Shown here piece by piece: positions 16,747-23,785 of a DNA stretch of 64,000 nt (positions are counted from its first letter, which is position 1; the number at the start of each line of letters is the position of its first letter). Source of the DNA: Opitutaceae bacterium. GTDB lineage: Bacteria > Verrucomicrobiota > Verrucomicrobiia > Opitutales > Opitutaceae. The stretch is taken from the NCBI GenBank assembly GCA_030648295.1, contig JAUSID010000200.1:1-64000 (forward strand), in the 5' to 3' direction. Below the pieces are notes generated by a model. The model worked only from the letters and a program-made list of their open reading frames with translations. It ran no database searches and was not told the origin of the DNA. Both the position numbers and the translations under genes were made by a program.

Positions 16747-17820
16747 TCATTCGCGTTCATCGAGATCGGGGAAGCGATTCTGCGGATCCAGCGCCGCCTT
16801 CACCTTGTTCATCACCTCGAAACGCGTTCGCGGGCCCAGCCACAGCGGCGCATCTCCTCTCAGCGTGACACCAACCGTGCCGAAATCCGGCAACGGAGTG
16901 CCCGCCGGCGTCGACACGTACCCGACATTGCCGCCAGCGGAGATCCAGCCGCGCGCGCCGGTGCAGGCCCGCACGCGCGCCGCGAACGCCTCGACCGCCG
17001 TGGGTACCAGCGCGAATTTCGCCAGCACGCCCGTCGAATGCGCCCAGCGCAGCTCGCTCACCGTCAGCCAGAAGAAGTCCGCCTCGCCGCTCGTCAAAAC
17101 CATCCCGCGCATCCGCCCGAGGATTTCCGCCGCCAGCGCATCGAGGGCCGTCGCAGGTCCCCCGATACGCGCGTAAACCGCGGGTTCCTCCAGCGGCGCA
17201 TCGAGGGCATCGATTTCCCACCGGCTGTTCGCCAGCGCCGCGAACAGCTTGACCTTGGCGCCGAAGTCCGCCGCCTCGAGTCGCAGCGTGCGCGAAGCCG
17301 CGGGACGGGGGAAAACCTTGAAACTGAGTTCCGCCAGCACGCCAAACCGCCCGGCGCTGCCGATGAAGAATTTCGGCAGATCGAACCCGGCAGCATTCTT
17401 CACCACTTTACCCCCGAGCCGCAGCAGCCGGCCCTCACCATCCACAAATCGGATACCGAGGATGAAATCGCGCAGTCCGCCGAAACGGAACCGGCCGGAC
17501 CCGCTCAACCCGCCCGCCACGGCGCCGCCGAGTGTCGAGCCCGCGCGCACGAGCATCGGATCGAACGGCAGATACTGGCCGCGTTCCGCGAGCGCCTTGA
17601 CGATGTCGCGCAACGGGGTTCCCGCCTGGGCGGTGAACGTGAATTCGCTCGGCTCATATTCGACGATGCCGTTGAGCTTCGCCGTGGAAATCCGCGTGAA
17701 ACCGTCCCCAACGCGTGACAGCCGCGGTTTTGTCCCCCCACCAATCGCGATCACCCGCGGCGCCGAGCGCACGGCATCGACAAGTTCAGCGGTCGTGGTG
17801 GGCTCGAGCGCGATGCTCAT
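16747..17820 (-). CDS. glcE: Glycolate oxidase FAD-binding subunit GlcE
   Basis: The 357-residue product (MSIALEPTTTAELVDAVRSA...) has the FAD-binding type 4 fold: VIAIGGGTKPRLSRVG near residue 32, then AGSTLGGAVAGGLSGSGRFR and VKNAAGFDLPKFFIGSAGRF. The length matches E. coli GlcE (350). An AGGA ribosome-binding site precedes the ATG. It forms the flavin heterodimer with GlcD and relies on GlcF for electron transfer. It sits 139 bp downstream of glcD with a single-sided repeat copy in the gap. Confidence 0.93.
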   Translation of the reverse strand: MSIALEPTTTAELVDAVRSAPRVIAIGGGTKPRLSRVGDGFTRISTAKLNGIVEYEPSEFTFTAQAGTPLRDIVKALAERGQYLPFDPMLVRAGSTLGGAVAGGLSGSGRFRFGGLRDFILGIRFVDGEGRLLRLGGKVVKNAAGFDLPKFFIGSAGRFGVLAELSFKVFPRPAASRTLRLEAADFGAKVKLFAALANSRWEIDALDAPLEEPAVYARIGGPATALDALAAEILGRMRGMVLTSGEADFFWLTVSELRWAHSTGVLAKFALVPTAVEAFAARVRACTGARGWISAGGNVGYVSTPAGTPLPDFGTVGVTLRGDAPLWLGPRTRFEVMNKVKAALDPQNRFPDLDERE

Positions 17821-17879
17821 TGCAATCCTGCGCCTAATCCGGCGAAACGCTCACGCGTTCCGCTACACGGATAAGTGAC

Positions 17880-17965
17880 GTGCCCGCCCAATGGCCTCGC
17901 CGTCGGATCGCATTCGCGTCCATTCGCGTCCATTCGCGGGCGGTCCTTCTGGGTTTGATTCATTC
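17880..17965. repeat. Half copy of AACCGCGAATG-family repeat between glcD and glcE
   Basis: Inverted-orientation units ATTCGCGTCCATTCGCGTCC and TTCATTCGCGTG are present, with no opposite arm visible. Part of the unit runs into the 3' end of glcD. Confidence 0.6.
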
Positions 17966-19432
17966 GCGTGAAATCACGCCAGCTTTTTCCAGCGGGTGCA
18001 GACCGTGCTGGGTCAGCGCGGGCGCTTCCGCAGAGGGGAACATCTTTCCCGGATTCGCGATCGTCAGCGGATCGAACGCGGCGCGGATACGCTGCATGCA
18101 CGCGATCTCGTCGGCGGAGAACATGTCCGCGAGGTAGTCGCGTTTTTCCACGCCGATGCCGTGTTCGCCCGTGATCGAGCCGCCCATCTCGACGCACATC
18201 CGGAGGATTTTTCCCGCCAGGGCCTCGGCCCGCTGCAACGCACCCGGCTCGCGTCCGTCGTAGAGGATCAGCGGATGCAGGTTGCCGTCGCCGGCGTGGA
18301 AAACGTTCGCGCAACGAATGCCGGATTCGCGCGACCACTCGTTGATTTTGCGCAGGGCCTCGCCCAGCCGCCGCCGTGGTACGACGCCATCCTGCACGAT
18401 GAAGTCCGGCGACAGCCGGCCCACCGCGCTGAACGCGCTCTTCCGGCCTTTCCAAATTGCGAGTCGTTCCACGGCATCGCGCGCCGGCCGTACCTCGACC
18501 GGGCTGCTCGCCGCCAGAATCTCATCGAGCCGGACGCGATCCGCCGCGACGACTTCGCGCGGGCCCTCGAGTTCGACAATCAACACCGCTTCGCAGCCCG
18601 GCGGATACTCCGCGTGCACCGCCGCGACCGCGGCTTCGAGTGCGAGCTTCTCCATGATTTCGATCGCGCCCGGCAGCAGCCCGCTCGCGACCACGGCGGT
18701 CACCGCATCGCCGGCCTGCTCCAGCGTCCGATAGCCCGCCAGCACGGTGTGGTAACATTCCGCGCGTGGCAGCAGCTGGAGCGTGATTTCCAAGGCGATG
18801 CCAAACAGTCCCTCATTGCCGACGAACAGCCCCGTCCAGTCCGGTCCGATCTGCTCGCGGCTCGGCCCGCCAAACTCGACCACCTCACCGGTGCCGAGTA
18901 CCGCCTTCACGCCGAGCACGTGGTTCGACGTCATCCCGTACTTGAGGCAATGCGCGCCTCCGGCATTGAACGCCACGTTGCCACCGATCGTGCAGATCGA
19001 CTGGCTGGACGGGTCCGGCGCGTAGTGGAGTCCGAAAGGTGCCGCGGCCGCGGTGACCGCGAGATTCACGACGCCCGGCTCCACGACCGCGATCCGCTGT
19101 TCGGGGTCGAGCCGGAGGATCCGGTTCAGCCGGTTCAGCGTGATGACGATTCCGTTTTCCAGCGGCAGCGAACCGCCCGAAAGGCTCGTGCCACTGCCGC
19201 GCGCGACGAACGGAAGTTTCTCGTCGCGACAAAATCGCACGACGGCGATGACTTCGTCCTGCGTCTGTGGCACGGCGACCGCGAGCGGGCGGGCGTGAAA
19301 CGCGGTCAGCGCGTCGCTTTCGTAGGCGGCCATTTGCGCCGGCCCCTGGAGAATCCGCCCGGCCGGAAGCAACGCCGCCAGCCGGCGAAGCACCGCGGCC
19401 ATCCCCTGCCCAGTGGTGGAAGCTTTCACCAT
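17960..19432 (-). CDS. glcD: Glycolate oxidase FAD subunit GlcD
   Basis: The 490-residue product has the FAD-binding loop [20 protein letters not shown] at about residue 76, then [40 protein letters not shown] and, near the C-terminus, [17 protein letters not shown] and [18 protein letters not shown]. These are the standard GlcD/D-lactate dehydrogenase signatures, and the length matches E. coli GlcD (499). It catalyses oxidation of glycolate (or D-2-hydroxy acids) to glyoxylate. It heads the glcDEF set. The upstream 260 bp hold repeat DNA, so the promoter must lie within or beyond a repeat. Confidence 0.95.
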   Translation of the reverse strand: MVKASTTGQGMAAVLRRLAALLPAGRILQGPAQMAAYESDALTAFHARPLAVAVPQTQDEVIAVVRFCRDEKLPFVARGSGTSLSGGSLPLENGIVITLNRLNRILRLDPEQRIAVVEPGVVNLAVTAAAAPFGLHYAPDPSSQSICTIGGNVAFNAGGAHCLKYGMTSNHVLGVKAVLGTGEVVEFGGPSREQIGPDWTGLFVGNEGLFGIALEITLQLLPRAECYHTVLAGYRTLEQAGDAVTAVVASGLLPGAIEIMEKLALEAAVAAVHAEYPPGCEAVLIVELEGPREVVAADRVRLDEILAASSPVEVRPARDAVERLAIWKGRKSAFSAVGRLSPDFIVQDGVVPRRRLGEALRKINEWSRESGIRCANVFHAGDGNLHPLILYDGREPGALQRAEALAGKILRMCVEMGGSITGEHGIGVEKRDYLADMFSADEIACMQRIRAAFDPLTIANPGKMFPSAEAPALTQHGLHPLEKAGVISRE

Positions 19433-19774
19433 CAGCGCGGATCATGAAACGCGTCGGCGCGCGGTGACGAGCGCGGAGTTTGCCCTCGCGCAACCGCGAA
19501 TGAACGCGAAGCAATCCGGGTTAACCGCGAATGAACACTAATGGACGCGAATGCGAAGTTCGGAGGCCCGGCTTCCCACCAGAAGGATTGAGCCGGAAGC
19601 TCTTCTCCTTTTGCCGTTTGCTCTCATTGGCGTCCATTCGCGTTCATTCGCGGTTAACACCTCACCCATTCGCGTGCTCGTTCAGCACAGTCGCGGCGAA
19701 TGATTCCGGGCGTTTGCGCCGCGCCGCCCTCACTCCGCGCTTTTGTTTTCCGCGGCACCGCATCTTGTCAGGGC
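19433..19774. repeat. AACCGCGAATG-family inverted repeat upstream of glcD
   Basis: Units such as CAACCGCGAATGAACGCGAA and TTAACCGCGAATGAACACTA (about 19490-19552) face the inverse GGCGTCCATTCGCGTTCATT followed by CGCGGTTA (about 19629-19657) across about 75 bp. The glcD promoter region must overlap this element. No gene is seen. Confidence 0.7.
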
Positions 19775-20218
19775 ATGGCCGTTCCCGTCCGCATGACTCC
19801 TTTGCCGCGCGATTTCCGCGTACCCCGGCTGCTGGCGCAGCACAGTGCGGCCGCGACGATTCCGGCCACGATGGTCGTTTTTCTCGCCGGGCTCGTGTTC
19901 GTGATCGTGTTTCAATTTCCGCTCGCGTATCTCGCCGCTGGAGCGCTCCTCGGATTTGGCAATGCCGGCTGCCGCGTTGCGCGCATGTCGCAGCTGATGC
20001 ATGTGGTGCCGAACGAGGTCATGGGCCGCGTGGGCGGTTTCTATAACGTATTCGATCGCGTGTTCCGAACCGTACTCGTCTTCGCCATGGGCATCATCGA
20101 TTCCCATGGTCCACCGGCCGGGTTCATCCTGCTCGCGGCCGTGTTGCTGGTGGCACTCGCCGGCGTGATGCAAAGCCGCCAGGCGATCCGGCCCGCGATG
20201 GCCGCGGCGCCGGCGTAA
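19775..20218 (+). pseudogene. C-terminal remnant of an MFS transporter
   Basis: The frame encodes about 147 residues. From about residue 28 it reads as the last third of a major facilitator protein: helix ATMVVFLAGLVFVIVFQFPL, then GFGNAGCRVARMSQLMHVVP, NEVMGRVGGFYNVFDRVFRT and a final helix FILLAAVLLVALAGVMQSRQ. Full transporters have about 400 residues and 12 helices, and only about four are left. The upstream bases do not encode the missing part. It is the first of three gene remnants in a row. Confidence 0.65.
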
Positions 20219-20353
20219 AGCTGCGGGTTTTCCCCGTTCTTCGTTTCACCCGGCAATCGCGCGCTTGCCGCGCGCCACGCCGCGCGCTGTTCTCGCAGGT
20301 GCCAGTTTCCAGCGATCAGCTTAATGCCGTTTTCCCGTCCAAACTTCTCAGGC

Positions 20354-20470
20354 ATGGTGCTCGGCGTGTGCACGAACATCGACCGGCACGTTTACGCTCT
20401 CTACGGCCTGACACCCGCGGAAATCAAAATCGTCGGGGAGTCCGTCGCCCCAAAACCCACTGTCACGTAA
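20354..20470 (+). pseudogene. C-terminal scrap of an Eco57I-type DNA methylase/restriction gene
   Basis: A 38-codon frame contains NIDRHVYALYGLTPAEIKIV and ends with a TAA. The pattern IDxxVYxLYGLTxxEIxIVE is the usual C-terminal end of large class I DNA methyltransferase/restriction proteins of the Eco57I type. Nothing of the catalytic part (NPPY motif) is present nearby. Its stop codon lies inside a 19-bp palindrome. The identification rests on a short motif and is therefore moderate. Confidence 0.5.
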
Positions 20471-20479
20471 TACGTGACA
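20461..20479. promoter_or_regulatory. Perfect 19-bp palindrome upstream of DinD-like gene
   Basis: TGTCACGTAATACGTGACA has perfect 9-bp arms around one central A. It lies 38 bp upstream of the DinD-like start and overlaps the end of the methylase remnant. It has the form of a repressor operator. The regulator is unknown. Confidence 0.5.
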
Positions 20480-20516
20480 CTCTCGTCCCGCTCCCGCGAC
20501 TCTCCCGACACCCGCC

Positions 20517-21002
20517 ATGAGCAACGAAATCACCCCGTTTGAAGCAATTCGCCGGACGAACCCCGCCGGCAACGAATACTGGTCCAGCCGCGATTTCGCC
20601 CGCGTGCTCGGCTACACCGACTACCGCAATTTCGAGGCCGTGATCGAAAAGGCCCGCACTGCCTGTTTCAACAGCGGGCAGCGGGTGGAGGATCATTTCG
20701 TTGGCGTCACCGAATTGATCGGGATCGGCAAAGGCGGGCAGCGTCCAGTGCAGACCGTGATGATGTCGCGCTACGCCTGCTACCTCGTCATCCAGAACGC
20801 CGACCCCGCCAAAGAAATCGTCGCGGTCGGACAGACTTACTTCGCCATCCAAACCCGGCGGCAGGAACTGAGCGATGAGGAAGTGGAAGCACAACGACGC
20901 CTCACGATCCGCTTAGAGCTGAGAACGCACAACAGCCAGCTCGCCGATGCCGCCAAAGGTGCCGGAGTCGTCGAGCCGCGGGACTACGCCATGAAATCGT
21001 GA
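20517..21002 (+). CDS. Truncated DinD/BRO-N domain protein
   Basis: The 161-residue product begins MSNEITPFEAIRRTNPAGNE and contains YWSSRDFARVLGYTDYRNFE, GGQRPVQTVMMSRYACYLVI and NADPAKEIVAVGQTYFAIQT, the BRO-N fold as found in DNA-damage-inducible protein D. Full DinD proteins run to about 275 residues. Here homology proceeds to HNSQLADAAKGAGVVEPRDY and then stops a few codons later, so the C-terminal 110 or so residues are missing. The end overlaps the GTG start of the HAD gene by four bases, which suggests that a deletion joined the two. It may be a non-functional remnant. DinD inhibits RecA activity in E. coli. Confidence 0.75.
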   Translation: MSNEITPFEAIRRTNPAGNEYWSSRDFARVLGYTDYRNFEAVIEKARTACFNSGQRVEDHFVGVTELIGIGKGGQRPVQTVMMSRYACYLVIQNADPAKEIVAVGQTYFAIQTRRQELSDEEVEAQRRLTIRLELRTHNSQLADAAKGAGVVEPRDYAMKS

Positions 21003-21643
21003 TCCGCGCGCTGATCTTCGATTTCGACGGACTGATCCTGGATACCGAGACGCCGCTCATCGACGCCTACGCCGAGATTCATGCCCGCCATGGTGTGGCT
21101 TTCGATCGCGCGCGCTTCGTCCGCAGCGTGGGTCACGCGGATTACGCCTTCGATCCCTGGCACGGCTTCAGTCCGCACGCCGATCGCGCGGCGCTTGAAC
21201 TCGAACGACGTGCGCACAAGGACGCGCTCATGCTGTGCCAGCCGATTCTCGGCGGCGTGCGGGCGCTGCTCGAAGGGGCACGCGCGCGAGGTTTGAAAAT
21301 CGGGATGGCCTCCAACTCGGAGCATGCGTGGGTGGACCCACATTTGGAGCGAATCGGGTTGCGGCCCTATTTCGAGTTTGTGGCCTGCCGGGGAGATGCG
21401 CCGTCGCCGAAGCCCGAGCCCGATCTTTACCGGCTCGTGCTGAATCAATTTGGAATCCGCAGTCACGAGGCGATCGCGTTCGAGGATTCCCATGCCGGTA
21501 CGCTCGCGGCGAAACGCGCGAAGCTGTGGGTCGTCGCCGTGCCCAACGCCTCCACCGCGCACCATGATTTCGCGCACGCGGATTGGAAGGTGAACTCGCT
21601 CGCGGAAGCGACCCTGGACGAATTGATCAAGCGGTTCTCATAG
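20999..21643 (+). CDS. HAD-superfamily phosphatase (beta-phosphoglucomutase-like)
   Basis: Read from a GTG at 20999, the 214-residue product starts MIRALIFDFDGLILDTETPL. It carries motif I (DFDG, nucleophile Asp8 and acid Asp10), motif II in GMASNSEHAW, motif III Lys in GDAPSPKPEPDLYRLV and motif IV AIAFEDSHAGTLAAKRAKLW. The cap domain is the small helical C1 type. Such enzymes hydrolyse or transfer phosphate on sugar phosphates or related metabolites, and the substrate is not predictable. It appears full-length and functional although it directly abuts a truncated gene. Confidence 0.9.
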   Translation: MIRALIFDFDGLILDTETPLIDAYAEIHARHGVAFDRARFVRSVGHADYAFDPWHGFSPHADRAALELERRAHKDALMLCQPILGGVRALLEGARARGLKIGMASNSEHAWVDPHLERIGLRPYFEFVACRGDAPSPKPEPDLYRLVLNQFGIRSHEAIAFEDSHAGTLAAKRAKLWVVAVPNASTAHHDFAHADWKVNSLAEATLDELIKRFS

Positions 21644-21952
21644 GTTGCGCGTTCGCTGGCCGCGTCAGGGCGAAGCGCCGGCGGATGGCGCAGCGGCGCG
21701 CGGCGACCGGGCATCTTTACAGCAACAAACAGTCAGCATCATAATGCTGCCATGAGTCGGCCGACACCGATTTTGCCCGACTCACGGGTGTCACCTGGGA
21801 AAATTCCCTGCTGACGTGAATTGGGCCAGGGCCCGATTCGCTGACGCCCGCCACTACAGTTGATCCAACGTAGCCGTGCATCGACTTCGCCCGTCGAATC
21901 GCCACGCTTCACTCAACTCTCTCCGCCTTTCGTCTCCCCGTCTCCCTCCCTG
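21644..21952. other. Intergenic, no gene recognised
   Basis: This 309-bp stretch precedes the sulfatase gene. A TTG-initiated extension of the sulfatase frame from 21860 exists but encodes a low-complexity Ser/Pro stretch before the signal peptide and is not favoured. GGGCCAGGGCCCG near 21827 is a small palindrome-like block. Confidence 0.5.
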
Positions 21953-23422
21953 ATGCACCACCAACCCCGACGCCTCCTCCAGCCCCTCGCTCACCTCGCT
22001 GTTGTCCTCGGTCTCGCGAGTGCACTTCACGCCGCCACGCCGCAAAAACCCAACGTGCTGTTCATCGCGATCGACGACCTGCGCGACTGGGTCGGCTACT
22101 TCGCCCACAACCCGCAGTCCAAGACGCCGAACCTCGATCGCTTCGCCAAAATGGGTGTGTCGTTCTCGCGCGCCTACTGCGCCGCACCGGTCTGCAATCC
22201 CTCGCGCGCCGCGTTGATGTCGGGCCTGCGCCCGTCCACCAGCGGCGTCTACGAGAACAGCAACGACTGGCGCACCGCCATCGCGCTCGACAAGCCGCTC
22301 ACCACCGCGTTCCGCAACGCCGGCTACCACGTCTGCGGCGCGGGTAAGATTTATCACGAGTCATACCGCCGCCGCGAGGAATGGGACGACTACCTCGAAA
22401 ATGAAGGCGGGATGCCCAGGGTTCCCGCCGGCCAGAGCGATGGCGTGGGCGGAATCAAGTTCGCCCCGCTGGATTGCAAGGACGAGGACATCAACGACTG
22501 GAGGATTATCAGCTACGGCATCGAGCAGCTGAAGAAGAAGCACGACAAGCCGCTCTTCCTCGCCGTCGGTGTGCACAAGCCGCACATGCCCTGGAACGTG
22601 CCGCGGAAATACTACGACATGTTCCCGCTCGAGACCATCAAGCTGCCGCCGTATTTGGAAAACGACCTCGATGACATCCCGCCCGCGGGACAGAAAATGG
22701 CGCATCCGAACACCGACCACGAACCGATGCTGAAATCCGGCCGGTGGAAGGAGGCCGTCCAGGGCTATCTCGCGGCCATCGCGTACACCGACATGAACCT
22801 CGGCCGGCTGCTCGATGCGTTTGAGAAATCCGCCTACAAGGACAACACCATCATCTGCCTGTGGGGCGACCACGGCTGGCATCTGGGCGAGAAGCATCAC
22901 TGGCGGAAGTTCACGCTCTGGGAAGAGGCGACCCGCTCACCGCTCATCTGGAAGGTGCCGGGGCTGACGAAGCCGGGCACGGTGTCCGATCGCACGGTCG
23001 ATTTCATGAGCATCTATCCAACGCTGATGGATCTTTGCGGCATCCCGAAGCCGGCGCATGTCGAAGGCGAAAACATCCGTGCGCTCCTCGCGAATCCGAG
23101 GGCGGCGTGGGACAAGCCCGGGATGACGACGTATCGGTTTAAAAATCACACCGTCCGCGACGCCGGCTGGCGTTACATCCGCTACGAGAACGGCGACGAG
23201 GAACTCTACGACGAATCGAAGGACGAGAATGAATGGGCCAACCTCGCGATGAAACCCGAGTTTGCCGCGAAGAAAGCCGAGCTCGCGAAATACCTGCCCA
23301 AAACGAATCACGCTGACATCGGCGGCCGGCCCAACAAGGGCGCCGAGGACTTCGGCGACGGCAAAGGCGGGGTGAAGGAAAAGAAAGAGAAGAAGGCCGG
23401 AAGAAAGAAGAACGTCGAGTAG
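21953..23422 (+). CDS. Secreted type I sulfatase (iduronate-2-sulfatase-like)
   Basis: From the ATG at 21953 the product has 489 residues with a signal peptide (PLAHLAVVLGLASALHA). The calcium-binding aspartates are in IAIDDLRDW (Asp41/42), and the maturation motif CNPSRAALMSG starts at Cys81, the residue normally converted to formylglycine. HKPHMPWNVPRKYYDMF and IICLWGDHGWHLGEKHHWRK are the later active-site segments of the iduronate-2-sulfatase-like group. It would remove sulfate esters from polysaccharides outside the cytoplasm, a common trait in Verrucomicrobiota. The C-terminus is Lys-rich (about 10 Lys in the last 20 residues). No maturation enzyme lies in the window. Confidence 0.95.
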   Translation: MHHQPRRLLQPLAHLAVVLGLASALHAATPQKPNVLFIAIDDLRDWVGYFAHNPQSKTPNLDRFAKMGVSFSRAYCAAPVCNPSRAALMSGLRPSTSGVYENSNDWRTAIALDKPLTTAFRNAGYHVCGAGKIYHESYRRREEWDDYLENEGGMPRVPAGQSDGVGGIKFAPLDCKDEDINDWRIISYGIEQLKKKHDKPLFLAVGVHKPHMPWNVPRKYYDMFPLETIKLPPYLENDLDDIPPAGQKMAHPNTDHEPMLKSGRWKEAVQGYLAAIAYTDMNLGRLLDAFEKSAYKDNTIICLWGDHGWHLGEKHHWRKFTLWEEATRSPLIWKVPGLTKPGTVSDRTVDFMSIYPTLMDLCGIPKPAHVEGENIRALLANPRAAWDKPGMTTYRFKNHTVRDAGWRYIRYENGDEELYDESKDENEWANLAMKPEFAAKKAELAKYLPKTNHADIGGRPNKGAEDFGDGKGGVKEKKEKKAGRKKNVE

Positions 23423-23437
23423 CGCGGTAAAGCGTAG

Positions 23438-23683
23438 GTGGCGCGCTAGCCCGGACATTTCACAGGCTAAATGAAAAAACCCTTTTGTCACAGAGCGCAC
23501 AGAGCTCCGACACAGAGTTCACAGAGGAAAACCCTTCGATCCAATTTGGAATGCCTGTCCATTCGCATCAGGCGCGTCCAAACACCTTGTGGCCTCCTGC
23601 TGCCTCTGTGTCCGAGCTCTGTGTCCTCTGTGACCCAGGCCTTGGTTCGTCTGGCTATGAAATAACCGGGCTAGTCGCGCCAC
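23438..23683. repeat. Composite element with 25-bp terminal inverted arms and CACAGAG core
   Basis: The left arm (23438-23462, beginning GTGGCGCGCTAGCCCGG) and right arm (23658-23683, ending CCGGGCTAGTCGCGCCAC) are inverted copies with one indel and two mismatches. Inside are CACAGAG-type units (TCACAGAGCGCACAGAG... facing CTCTGTGTCCTCTGTGACC). It looks like a 246-bp non-autonomous mobile element or nested repeat between two convergent genes. Confidence 0.7.
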
Positions 23684-23785
23684 TTCCCATCGGTGCATCG
23701 GTTTTGCGCGGTCTGTTCGCGTCGCCCACGGCGGCCGCGCGCGCAATCCGCACGACACGCGGACTCAACTGCCCCTCGCGCCGCA

